A stretch of 64,000 nucleotides of DNA from Trichobilharzia regenti (lineage: Eukaryota; Platyhelminthes; Trematoda; Strigeidida; Schistosomatidae), in the NCBI GenBank assembly GCA_944472135.2, contig OX235270.1:144351632-144415631 (forward strand), written 5' to 3'. Each line of letters starts with the position of its first letter. Positions within the stretch are counted from its first letter, which is position 1. Under the pieces are notes generated by a model that saw only the letters and a program-made list of their open reading frames with translations, ran no database searches and had not been told where the DNA came from. Positions 47,850-58,302 of the stretch are shown here, piece by piece. The translations under genes were made by a program, and so were the position numbers.

Positions 47850-48477
47850 CCTTTGAAGAATCGCAGAACTTACACCAGTACGCCTGCGACCCTTCTCACG
47901 TTAACGATTGTAGGTTGTGGAATGTCCGTACACAATCAAGATTAACCCACAATTACAAAAATTGGAACACACAATTATTTATTTATTTTTATTTTTGATT
48001 TACAGCTTGATTCCACACTGTATTTTTGGTACAAGTATGGAATTTTGAGCATGGATATCGGTAGCCCAAATTTTGCAGGTCGACCATAGATATCAGGTGT
48101 GCGCCGGTGTGGGCTCGAACCCCGGACCATGTGCATGGTCGGCGAGAGTCCTAACCACTGTGCCACCGACGCACAAAAATGCACAATCAATACATCAAAT
48201 GCTGTGGATTCTGCCGTGACGAACTACCTTTGAAGAACTGTAGGACTTACAGCAGTACGCCTACATTCTTTCTCAGGTTGATGATACAAGTGGAAGACGT
48301 CCGGACACAAACAGAATTACCAACAGCTAGATGACAGATGATATCAATTCAGTACATACAATATGAACTTATGTACAAAATCACACACCAAGCACATTGG
48401 ACTGCTCATTGATGTGCTACCCTTTGAAGAATTGTAGGATGTACAGCAGTACGCCCACAACCCTTCTCAGGTTGACG
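47850..48477. repeat. three-unit tandem repeat of about 193 bp in copy A
   Basis: CCTTTGAAGAA followed by a block ending in TTCTCAGGTTGA (or a variant) recurs at 47850, 48227 and 48421. The first spacing is lengthened by the SINE insertion. Copy B shows the uninterrupted spacing of 192 and 194 bases (61387, 61579, 61773). Confidence 0.75.
47984..48172 (-). mobile_element. SINE with tRNA-like head, inserted in copy A only
   Basis: The minus strand from 48172 to 48100 is 73 nt long and folds like a tRNA at its ends: the first seven bases GCGTCGG pair with CCGGCGC, and a single A follows. A B box GGTTCGAGCCC is present. The body runs to a tail of A/T-rich pentamers and tetramers at about 47984. 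Copy B has uninterrupted sequence at the matching place (about 61517), so the insertion is younger than the divergence of the copies. The middle of the head has a 7-bp hairpin in place of an anticodon arm. Confidence 0.75.
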
Positions 48478-48479
48478 CC

Positions 48480-48710
48480 CTAGGTTGGAAATTCGTCGAA
48501 GAGTTCATTTGCTGATTTCCTTCTATCAGCTATACCCTCAAATCTGAACGGTAACACGCTCATGTCATTGTATCGTAGAATATAGATGACGAACAAACAC
48601 ACGACGTATCTGGTCAACCAAGCGTAGACACAGAGTAATTTACACCAAAGATAATAGCATTCAAATAGTAACTTGAAACATGAGATGCCTTTATCCATGA
48701 GAGTCAATTA
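48480..48710 (-). pseudogene. short hydrophobic frame of the LTR element (copy A)
   Basis: A frame of about 75 codons follows the serine-rich region in the same phase, after a TAA stop at about 48708-48710. It holds a hydrophobic stretch (YLWCKLLCVYAWLTRYVVCL) and then a charged tail. Copy B has the identical frame at 61832-62059. I do not recognise it; it could be a remnant of a longer protein. Confidence 0.45.
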
Positions 48711-49008
48711 TACAATTATTCTTTCGTTTACACTTGGCTTATCCCCTCTAAACATAGCAATATCTTTCGTCTTTTCAAATGTACCATTACTATCATGGTC
48801 ATTGCACAAGATACTTGAGTTGATGGGCATCTTTTTCATTGTGGGTGACAACACCAACGACGACTGTGTGACACAAGTTGATGAACTTAGCGATGGATCA
48901 GAAACTGTTGTTGTTGTTCGGCTTTCAGAAAGTTGTCTAACTGTAAGATTACCACCAGTGCTGTCTTTTACTATCAGCTCGGGTTTAGCACTAGCATCTG
49001 ATGATAGG
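48711..49008 (-). pseudogene. serine-rich region of the LTR element, downstream part (copy A)
   Basis: This is the continuation of the frame seen at 52590-53113, cut off by the RTE insertion. In copy B the two parts form one unbroken frame of 278 codons (62896-62060). The function is unknown. Confidence 0.55.
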
Positions 49009-52000
49009 GAATGTTGTTCATAACACTAATTCGGCGCTTTTCGGCTACTGCGCTACATTTCCCTTATTTATAAAAACGCTCGTTTCTGTAAAATTTCATG
49101 CCAAGGGTTTGTGGAAACTATCACAATTATTTACCTTTCGAACACTAAATCCGAGGATACAGTCTTATTGGCAGATAACACATATAACTAACTATTTGGA
49201 TTTGTGGAATTTTTAAACATAAACACATCGATAATTGTATATATTGTTGGATTTATATGTTCAAGTTGCTCCAAGACAGTGAGTTTATGGTTGAGATATC
49301 ATTTTAGTTAACTGTGCTGAACTATATTGCATGTTGTTGTATTGTATCGTTGTTGTCGCTTTTTGCCCTTTTTGCTGTGAACTGTTTTCCTTTTGCTGGT
49401 GTTGTTCTCATTGTTTTGTCCGTTATTTTCCGATTTTGAGGGGAGCAACCCAAAAAGTCGCTTCTCTCTAAACTTTATCTTAATGTAATCATTCCTTTCT
49501 CAGGCGTGAGGCTAGCAACCCCACCCTGTAAACAAAATTGCTACAGAGACTTCAGCAAAATGAACCTCTTTGCACCAAAAGAAAAAGTCTGTGTGGGGAC
49601 ATGGAACGTCCGAACTATGTACGAGACTGGGAAAGCTGCCCAGATCGCCAACGAGATGAAAAGATACGGAATACAAGTGCTGGGAATATGTGAAAGCAGA
49701 TGGAATGGGAGTGGACTCACCAAATTGTCAACGGGTGAGTCAGTGATCTACTCCGGTCACCCAGAAGATAACCACACGCACACCGAGGGCGTGGCTATCA
49801 TGATGTCACCAACGGCAACGAAAGCCCTGATGCAATGGGAGGCGATTTCGTCCAGGATAATGACCGCCAGATTCAACTCCAAAGGAAGGAAAGTGTCAAT
49901 CATACAATGTTATGCACCCACAAACAACGCAGACCTCGAAAAGAAAGAAGAATTCTACAGACAACTACAGGCAACAATGGACAATACTCCAGCTGGCGAC
50001 ATGAAAATACTAATGGGAGACATGAACGCCAAACTGGGACCAGACAACACAGGAAGGGAACTCATCATGGGTAGAGAAGCTCTGGAGAAATGAATGAAAA
50101 CGGAGAACTCTTCGCCGACTTCTGCGCCTTCAACGAACTAGTGATTGGTGGCAGTGTATACAAGCACAAAGATATCCACAAGGCTACATGGGTGTCACCA
50201 GACGGGCAAACCAAAAACCAAATCGACTTCATCTCAATCTCAAGGAAGTGGAGGCGCAGCCTACTGGACACAAAAGCAAGAAGAGGAGCAGACGTTGGCT
50301 CAGACCACTATCTCGTACAAGGGACAATCCAAATCAAATTAAAAGCTTTCAGGGAATCAGGAGCTGCAGATAGACCACAAGCCAAGTTCAACACTCAAAA
50401 GCTGAAGGACCAGGCTACAAAGGACATCTTCATTGCAAGCATAAAGGACAAAGCCGAGACACAAATCAACACCAGCGAAAAGGTCAGCGTCGAAAAGCAC
50501 TGGAACAACTTGAAAACGGTGTGGAGTCAAACCTGCATGGAAATTCTAGGCAGAAAAAGAGACAGGACAAACAGTGGCTCACTACGGACACTTGGAAACT
50601 AATAGAAGAGAGAAGGACAGTGAAACAAAAGATTATCCAGTGCACTGACGAGCAACAAAAACAGGAGCTGAATGCAAGCTACAATACACTGAACAAAAGA
50701 GTGAAGAAGAGTGCCAGGGAAGACAAAAGAAAATATTATGAAACCATGGCAAACGAAGCAGAACAAGCTGCAGGCAAAGGAGACCTCGCCACACTCTACC
50801 AAACAACTAGGCACCTTTCGGGCAAAAGTTCGACACAGATTAAGCCAATAAAGGACGACAATGGAAAGTCAATCACCAAAGAGGTGGAACAGAGAAAGCA
50901 CTGGGCTGAACACTTCAAAAGACTTCTAAATCGTCCGCCACCTACAACACGCCCAACAATACCAACAACGGAAGCAGAACTACCAGTGAACATCAACCCC
51001 CCGACGAAATCAGAAGTCCTGAATGCAATCAAGATGCTAAAAACTGGGAAAGCACCAGGACCAGATGGAATCCCAGCAGAAGCTTTGAAAATAGACCCAG
51101 AGACAACAGCGGACTTGATGACGCCACTGCTGGAGAAGGTGTGGAAAGAGGGCAAAGTACCCGAGGATTGGAAGAAAGGCTACTTATTCAAACTACCAAA
51201 GAAAGGAGACTTAAGTCAATGTAAAAACTGGCGCGGAATTATGCTTCTGTCCATTCCAAGCAAAATACTAAGTCGCATCATCCTGGAGAGAATCAAACAA
51301 ACACCTAGATGAAAAACTTCGTCCGGAACAGGCTGGATTCAGGAGAAACAAATCATGTATTGATCAAATCGCCACTCTACGGATCATCATTGAACAAAGC
51401 TTGGAATGGCAGTCACCTCTCTATCTCAACTTCATCGACTTTGAAAAGGCCTTCGACAGCGTCGATCGAGAGGTGATTTGGAAACTACTTCGCTACTACG
51501 GGGTGCCATCGACAATTATACATCTCATCCAACAGTTATACGACAATGCTGCATGCCAAGTAATTCACAACGGGAAACTTACGGAATCCTTCGAAGTGAG
51601 GGCGACAGTGAGGCAAGGCTGTCTACTATCGCCAATGATCTTCCTGATTGCAGTAGATTGGATAATGCGACAGACAACGGGCAATGAGGAAACAGACATA
51701 AAATGAACTCACACAAAAAACTTGGAGGATCTGGACTTCGCCGATGATATATGTCTGATTTCACACAAACTGGAAGATATGCAAGTGAAAAGCAACAAGC
51801 TGACAGAAGAAGCATCGAAGATAGGACTTCAGGTGAGCATAGATAAAACAGAGGTGATGAGGATTTCTGGCCAACAGCAACAACAACAGACAGCAATCAG
51901 CATAAATGGGAGCATTCTGAAAGAAGCGACCTCCTTCACCTACCTTGGAAGCATCGTTTCAACTACAGGTGGAATTGACGAAGATATCAAAGCCAGAATC

Positions 52001-52565
52001 GGAAAAGCAAGACAACCTTTCATTACTCTTAAGTCTGTGTGGAGGTCAACAGCACTCAGCATCAAAAATAAGATCTGGATTTTCAATTCCAATGTGAAGT
52101 CAGTGCTACTTACTATAGTACGGATCAGAGACTTGGCGTGTCAAAAAGACCATCTCAAACAAGCTACAGACCTTCATTAACAGTTGTCTTCGCTCAATGC
52201 TTAAGATCAGATGGCCAGAAAAGATCAGCAACAGGGAGGGATCCCTGGCAATGAGCGAACCAACCCAGTAGGAGCCGATTGTTCAACAAATAAGCAGGAA
52301 GAAATGCAGGTGGATTGGCCATACTCTGAGGAAACCATCAAGCGACATTAGTAGACAAGCCATCGCTCGAGTGGAACCCGAAAGGGAGGCGGCGAGTTGG
52401 TCGTCCAAGGGTGACTTCGAGGAGGTCATGTGAAGAGGGGATGAAAGCATGTGTACAGACCTGGAGCGGGGTGAAAAAGTTGTCGGAAAACAGAAGGCAA
52501 CGGAGGTGCGCAGCTGAAGCTCTATGTTCCTCTAGGAACTAAAGGATACAATAAGAATATAATAA
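49009..52565 (+). mobile_element. RTE-like LINE, near full length, inserted in copy A
   Basis: The insertion is flanked by ATCTGATGATAGG (48996-49008) and ATCTGATGTTAAG (52566-52578), a 13-bp target duplication with two changes; copy B has the single uninterrupted site near 62348. A leader of about 500 bp precedes the endonuclease frame (49506-50093: VGTWNVRTMYETGKA, ILMGDMNAKLGPD). The protein continues in frames 50090-50602, 50521-51312, 51401-51706 and 51722-52180 with linker, reverse transcriptase (FEKAFDSVDREVIW, VRQGCLLSPMIF, LDFADDICLI) and C-terminus. Shifts near 50091, 50600 and 51305 and a TGA at 51704-51706 break it. The 3' end is A/T-rich short repeats. Confidence 0.85.
49506..52180 (+). 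pseudogene. RTE endonuclease-reverse transcriptase, frameshifted
   Basis: This is the single long ORF of the RTE, split into five overlapping frames. The endonuclease is at 49506-50340 (blocks GTWNVRTM, GDMNAKLG, NQIDFISISRKW, GADVGSDHYLV) and the linker at 50521-51000. The reverse transcriptase is at 51020-51790 (GKAPGPDGIPAEA, RGIMLLSIPSKI, EKAFDSVDRE, RQGCLLSPMIF, FADDICLI), and the C-terminal part is at 51800-52180 (FTYLGSIVSTTGGID). The catalytic FADD is intact, unlike FTDD in the sibling at 28456-30068. The stop TGA just before the FADD block is shared with that sibling. Confidence 0.8.
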
Positions 52566-52589
52566 TCTGATGTTAAGTGGGCTTCACTC

Positions 52590-54007
52590 TGATCAATTAC
52601 ACTGACTGTTTGACAAGTATGCATGCCTTCTGCAACTGCATCTGCATTTATTTCTTCTTCACGTTCAAGTTGTACAGAACCTTTGTTCAACTCAGCAGTA
52701 GTAGGCATTCCCCTTATCTCATCATGATCAACCAAAAACAAATATGCACTATCATGATCATTATCACGAATATTCACTTTACCGTCAATTTCATCATTTT
52801 CAAACTCTTTAATAACAGAATTAGACAATTTTGGTTCCTCCACACAAACCCTAAAAGGATTTAAGCTTTCACTCTCACTAGTAATACCTTGTAAACTTGT
52901 AGGGTCAGAACTGGACTCTGAAGCACCAACTCTATTCTGTGACACTCTATTCAACAATGGCTTACCAGTTGCAACTACAGACTTCCTGACCACACCGTTA
53001 TCGTCACACAATTCGGAGTTAGACCTGGATTTCACATTTAGCTTATCACTGAACTTGCTCACTGATTCACAGTTCACCTTTGTATGCACCTCTTGCAAAC
53101 GCGTAAAACACAACCGTGTTTGTCTTGCAGCCTGTCACTTATCTGTTGAGGATGTACTACGAAACCTGTTACACTCACTATGTCTATATGCATTACTAGA
53201 CATCATGGAGCCTTCTCGATATCCACCTCCCTGGGACCCTTTCGTCATAAATGATTGCATTTTGCTCTCATACTGCTCTATTCTAGGGGTGGGATGCAAT
53301 ATACTGGCAAACTTGCTCAGAGCTTGATTGACACTATTGTTTACCAGTTTCAGGATATCATCAAATTATGGCTCGATACCCTTATCCTCCATACGGGAGC
53401 TTATCTTCACCCACTTCCTTTGCAGTCGAGTAGGTACGCGTCTCGCCATTACTTCTAGTATAAAACTTGAGGTGAGGTAATTCATGCAATTCATCGAAAT
53501 CAAGGCATTCTTATAAGTCATAAGATTATCTAAAAACTCAGTAAGTGCCTTGGAGTCATCTTGAAGTTGACTGCCGTTACCTTTGACAGCTTCGAATACG
53601 TTCCTTACAATCATTGAAGGTCTTCCAAATCTTTGACGTAATATGCTCATAGCCTCAGCGTATCCCTCATTAGGGGGCATGAGCTTACAGCACTGTATAG
53701 CTCTTGAAGCATCTCCAGTGCAATACCTCATCAAATACATCAATTTCAATTCATCACTTAATAAAAAACTACTCAACATGATCTCAAACTCCTTTACAAA
53801 TTGTAAATAATCAGCCGGGTTTCCATCGAAACACCGTGGTTCTAATTTAGGGAGTTTGATGTTCCTATTATCCCTGAACGGCGAAACAGTAACATCAACC
53901 ATGTCATGCTTAACATCAGACACATCGTTACAATTAACAGACAAGTCACCATGACTTACTTTCCTGTTTGCATCCAAGACGCTCTGTCCCTTCTTTGACC
54001 CAGGCAT
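52590..54007 (-). pseudogene. BEL-type gag of the LTR element, with in-frame stops (copy A)
   Basis: The frame starts at an ATG at 54007 about 145 bp inside the upstream LTR. Residues about 45-210 resemble the gag core of Pao/BEL elements: LPKLEPRCFDGNPADYLQF, LMYLMRYCTGDASRAIQ, and ILRQRFGRPSMIV. A TAA at about 53366-53368 and a TGA at about 53143 interrupt the same frame. Between and after them lies a zinc-knuckle-like series (H-x-x-C ... LCF ... H-x-x-x-x-C). The frame then continues as a serine-rich stretch to the RTE insertion. Both stops also occur in copy B, so they predate the copies. Confidence 0.7.
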
Positions 54008-54152
54008 TGTTGGACTTGACCCAATTCCAAAAACGTTCCAGATATTTCTTGTTCAAAGAGGACTTGACCGGCACCAGGAAAGATGAACGGTAACTATTCA
54101 ACCCGTTACCGACGGTCGAAACCCGTCGAAAACTGACTTCTCCGTCAGAAAC

Positions 54153-54510
54153 TGTCAGCCACGTCTCGTAAACCGTTAATGCCCAGCTCTTGCTACGCTC
54201 GGGCTCACGCTGTCGCTTGAAGTTTCTCAGAAACGCTTAGTACAAACGGACGAAAATACCAGAACCCAGTTTTGCGACTCGAGAATTATTTATTCTAACA
54301 CCAACATATAGCCAATGTACAACTAAGGTCTATGAACAAATACTACGATAGTGAATCACAATATTACTTCTGACGGTTTTCTTCTGACTTCTTTCTGAAC
54401 AGCGACCGATGAGACGATGGCTGACTGATTGATGCCTCCGCGAAAATTGGGGAAGTTGGTTTTGGGCAAACAACCATGAATTGATCGTTCAATCTTCAAC
54501 TACATTGTTA
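54153..54510 (-). repeat. upstream (5') LTR of copy A
   Basis: 358 bp, beginning TGTCAGCC and ending ACATTGTTA on the + strand (the last bases have changed from TTGACA). It carries CGTCTCGTAA, GCTCGGGCTC and GTCGCTTGAAG, shared with the upstream LTR of copy B. Confidence 0.9.
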
Positions 54511-55710
54511 CCCTGTCTTTCCCTTTTTCTCCTAAAGCGGTTGTACAATCTCCCTTGAGCATCACTTTGAGTATGCTTCTTCCAATGTTTTTTTCACACA
54601 CATGGGCCTGCTCAGTGATACGACGTAGTGTCTCCGACTTTGCTCCTATCTGATCTGATTTGTGGTGAAGCTACTACTTCTGGTTCTACTCCCGATTTGT
54701 GAATGTTGAAGTTGATCGAGTTATGTCTCTATATGATCTGAAGGATTCTAGCTTCACTCTAAAGGCCCCTAGAATTAGACGGTATTCTAAGCCCGTAGCT
54801 ACTCCCCATCTCGCTTTTGTGTCCAGCAGGCAGCGTTTCCGCTTTCTTAAGCAGCATCCAGATGAAGACTACCTGGTTTGGCGTGTGTCCATAAGATGAA
54901 ATCCAGTTTGCTTTGTGTGTGTCCTAGTGCTTGTCCATGCTGCCTGCAATCACCAAATCACTGAAAGCTCAGAAGCCTGCGAATAATTCTCCGTCCTCAT
55001 TCATTTTGGCTCAGAGCTTCTCGACCCATGATGAGTCCTCTTCCTGTATTTTCAGCTCACGGTTCAGCCAGCATTCTTATCGCCCATCAGGCTTTTGATG
55101 CCACCATTTAGGATGTTGTTGATTACTGTTTGTAGTTGTCTGTGGGAATCTTTATTCTTCTATTGTTCCACGTGTTTGTATAACTGTACGTAGCATTGGA
55201 TAGTTGTGACGTTTCCCTTTGATTCGGATATTTCTGACATGATCCTGGAAGAGTAGGTGGGTTCCCACCTCATTACAGCTTTGGCTGCTGGCGAAATAAT
55301 GATACTCAATCGCTGCCTCAATGTGCTAGTGGCTGTTGTCTGAGTGACAGGAGTAGATTTCTAACTCACCAGTTGATAGTTTTCACAGTCCACATCCACT
55401 CCACTTACTCTCTCTCCTATATCATATTTTCTCATTTCTTCGACTAAATGGACAGCCTTCCCGGCCTTGCACATCGTACGCACATTCCACGTCCCGATTT
55501 TCGTTTTTGCTTCCATCAAGGGAAGACACTTCACCTTGTCTGAATGGCTCGCCGAAAGCTTTCACCACCCCACATCATTTCATCGCTTCGGTTCCAGAGA
55601 AGTTTCTGTTGCGCTTCAGTCGGTTTTGTGGTGTAGGGTAAGAATCCCACTCCCAACCCTCCTTCTTTTCCGGGGTTTGCGACAAGCTAGAAAGCTAGCG
55701 AGCTAGTAAA
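54511..55710 (-). mobile_element. 5' half of the old RTE-like LINE split by copy A
   Basis: On the minus strand this reads as RTE endonuclease, from IGTWNVRTMCKAGKA near 55490 to the block around NEDGELFAGF near 54990, then the linker that ends at the LTR element. It continues at 46781. Upstream of about 55560 lies a leader; the sequence 55711-55980 may be more of it, but this is uncertain. Confidence 0.65.
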
Positions 55711-56752
55711 CTAGGGGAGATTCAGAGAGTGTCTGCCGTCTAACAAACTTATATGTTCAGCTACACTCTTCTTTCTCATGGTCTGACACCGCACCAAAAG
55801 ACATACCGAAACTTGTCTGGCTATCTAACTTCCTGCTTGATATGATATTCCCCTGGCTGTATGTGGACCCGCAGAGGCACAAGGTACTGTGGTTTCTGTA
55901 ATTGATTGCTTCCCTGTCTGTGAGAGCTGCCGACATGAACGCAACCAAGCCACTCACAAAAGTCACCACCATCAAATACTAGTCGATCTCATAATAACTT
56001 TACTGCCAAGTTTATGAAAGCGGCCGGGCCCAATTTCATCTCCACACACCAAACGCCTCGAATAAACATTCGGACTTTTAAACATGCCTAATGAAGGGTC
56101 TATTAAACACAGAACGATATAGTTAGCCAGAGGCAGTTGGTCGTTGACAAATTTTGAAGGATAACATCAGTAACCAATTAGAGACTATATATTCGCTGTG
56201 ATTTGTACCATTGTCTTTATCTGTGGAAAAACAAGGGATGACGGATGCCTTTCAGTGTGTTCGACTGGGTTTCCCCGCTTCACTCACCCTCCAGTGCGCC
56301 TCAGGAGTGAACACCTAAACTACCACATCACTTCATGTGTGCTGTCGGTGGGTAATTATTTTTCAGAAGTTACTACTGCTTAATTCCGCCATCCAAGATA
56401 CTTGTTCTTATACCTGTTTCTGTTCGGCTATCCACCAGGAGAACGGGTGTCGCTAATATGTGTAACTCCGCATCAAACACTGATCACCACAAGTCGAATA
56501 AGTTCTTAGAATAACAAAGGTAGATACCATTTAAAAGGACGAAACTCATCGAGTTATAAGAAAAGGCACAAACAACGAAGAAAATTTTCTTTACGCCGAT
56601 TCATTTCCATGAGCTGTACAATCGTAATTATAATTAACACAGAAATTTTTAGACCAATCAGATACTGGTAAACTTTGTTCTTGAAAATTGTACTACATCA
56701 TGTAAGGTTTAAGGAGGGATGACTGACTGTAAGTTAGAAAAGAGACAGAAGT
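55711..56752. other. no gene recognised; possible RTE leader at the left side
   Basis: A minus frame at 55975-55757 (72 codons) and a plus frame at 56198-56383 have no motif I know. Confidence 0.35.
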
Positions 56753-56770
56753 TGGCAACATGGTTTCAGA

Positions 56771-57949
56771 AAAGGCAGATCCTGCGTCACTAACCTACTG
56801 TCAGCTTGGGACGACAGGACATCATGCTGGGACATGAACGTACCAGTCCATGTGGTCTTCCTAGACTTTGCGAAGGCATTTGACACAGTTCACCATGACC
56901 TTCTCCTACATAAAATAAGCCAGGCAGGCATAGGTGAGCCACTTCTGTCATAGTTGAAGGACTACCTAGCCGACAGGCAATTTTGCACTAAGGTTAACCG
57001 AGTCCGATCATCTTGGCACAGATCGTCATCAGGAGTGTCGCAGGGTTCTATCCTAGGACCACTGATGTTTTTGATTTTCATCAATGATCTACCACGCCGT
57101 CGGAGCTGCCCGACTCTCCTGTACGCTGACGACGTAAAAATATGGAGGGCGATAAAGTGTCCGGAGGACTCAGATAGGCTACAGGAAGACCTAAACCTTC
57201 TGGAAGACTGGGCGGTGGCCAGTGGCATGACTTTCAACTTGAAAAAGTGCAAAGTGGTGAAGTTGCGCGCCTGTAGACCGCAGAATGCAAGTTACACCCT
57301 GTGCAATGAAAGCTTGTCCTGCACAACGTCGGAACGCGACTTAGGTCTAGTTCTAACGGAAAAAATGGACACAAGCGTAAATTACACAGGGGATGTAGCG
57401 AGGGCATATGCGGTCATACACTTTACGCATAGACAGTTAGGTGCACTCACTCCTGAGCTCTTTCTAATGTTGTACAAAACATACGTCAGGCCACACCTTG
57501 AGGTGCATAATATTATTGCACCCCCAATGCTGAGAAGAGATGCCAACCTCTTGGAAAGAGTCCAACGACGGGCAACAAAAGGAGTGGTTGGTCTCCGAAA
57601 CAAACCATATGATGAAAGACTGAAGAAATTAGGCCTGTTCACACTTAGTTACCGTCGGCTGAGGGGGGATTTGATTACTGCCTACAAAATAACAAATGAC
57701 CAGAATCACCCAAACAAAGGTGTTCTGCCATTGAGTAGGTATAGGCTTCCACGTGGAAATCCCAGAAGGATAGCTCACCAGAGGGCAAGGAACCGGGTGC
57801 GCTCCCACTTCTTTTCACTGCGGGTTTGTCGTCCCTGGAATTCCTTACCGGCAGATGTAGCTATGGCACCGTCTTTGGACGCCTTTAAGCGAAGGCTGGA
57901 CAACCATGCAGCGATACAAGGACTGCATCCAAATGGCCTATCTCCTTAA
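56771..57949 (+). pseudogene. LINE reverse transcriptase, open except for one TAG
   Basis: From 56771 the frame reads [29 protein letters not shown], and reaches a TAG at about 56951-56953, where the sibling at 5086-8710 has a Trp codon (AWLKDYL). It then continues as a 331-codon frame with [29 protein letters not shown], the thumb, and the C-terminal RRATKGVVGLRNKPYDER region. The catalytic YADD is intact. With the palm start missing it cannot act alone. Confidence 0.8.
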
Positions 57950-58051
57950 AATCGCATTTACCAATCAGGGTAGATAATTAAACTCGTCATTTTACTTCTT
58001 TACATTCTCTCCCGTCTTACTCTCCTGACAACTTATTAATATTATAATCAC

Positions 58052-58080
58052 TATTATTATTATTATTATTATTACTATTA
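58052..58080. repeat. (ATT)n microsatellite
   Basis: Trinucleotide run in the 3' UTR of the LINE. Confidence 0.8.
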
Positions 58081-58112
58081 CCGATATATATATTATTCTT
58101 CAAACTTAATGA

Positions 58113-58215
58113 GCTGACTGTTCAGATTTCATGAGTAGTCTTTTGTGAGGTACTTTATCAAAGGCTTTACTGAAGTCTATGAAGACGACGTCAACGGGTC
58201 TTCTGTTGTTACGTT
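58113..58215 (-). pseudogene. about 100-bp reverse-transcriptase fragment of another LINE
   Basis: On the minus strand this encodes RRPVDVVFIDFSKAFDKVPH, the first catalytic block of a reverse transcriptase. It is absent from the sibling 3' UTR at 8270-8450 and lies against the LINE direction. Confidence 0.6.
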
Positions 58216-58266
58216 TCCTATTTTCGTTTGTGTCTCTTAGTCTGATTAGCTTCACTAATTATATCT

Positions 58267-58302
58267 ATTATTATTATTATTACTATTATTATTATTATTA
58301 CT
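58267..58302. repeat. (ATT)n microsatellite
   Basis: Second trinucleotide run in the same 3' UTR. Confidence 0.8.

Larger units (their letters stand above)
46782..54510 (-). mobile_element. Pao/BEL-like LTR element, copy A, gag only, with two nested insertions
   Basis: The element is read on the minus strand. The upstream LTR is 54153-54510 and the downstream LTR is 46782-47139 (both 358 bp), and a purine tract GCCGGGAG lies directly before the downstream LTR. The 5-bp flanks CCCAG (46777-46781) and CCCTG (54511-54515) are a target duplication with one change. The interior without its insertions is about 3.26 kb and holds gag, a serine-rich region, a short hydrophobic frame and a non-coding part with tandem repeats. 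I found no protease, reverse transcriptase, RNase H or integrase. Nested inside are an RTE (about 49009-52565) and a SINE (about 47984-48172). Sinbad is a known Pao/BEL element of Schistosoma mansoni; kinship is likely but not tested. Confidence 0.8.

Noticed and set aside
48100..48172. Functional tRNA gene on the minus strand
   Set aside because: The length (73) and acceptor stem fit, but the D-arm and T-arm pairing are poor, there is no anticodon loop, and copy B shows that the whole unit is a recent insertion.
50796..51155. 119-codon minus-strand frame, also seen opposite 28437-28685
   Set aside because: Mirror frame of the RTE reverse transcriptase; similarity between the two only reflects the repeat.
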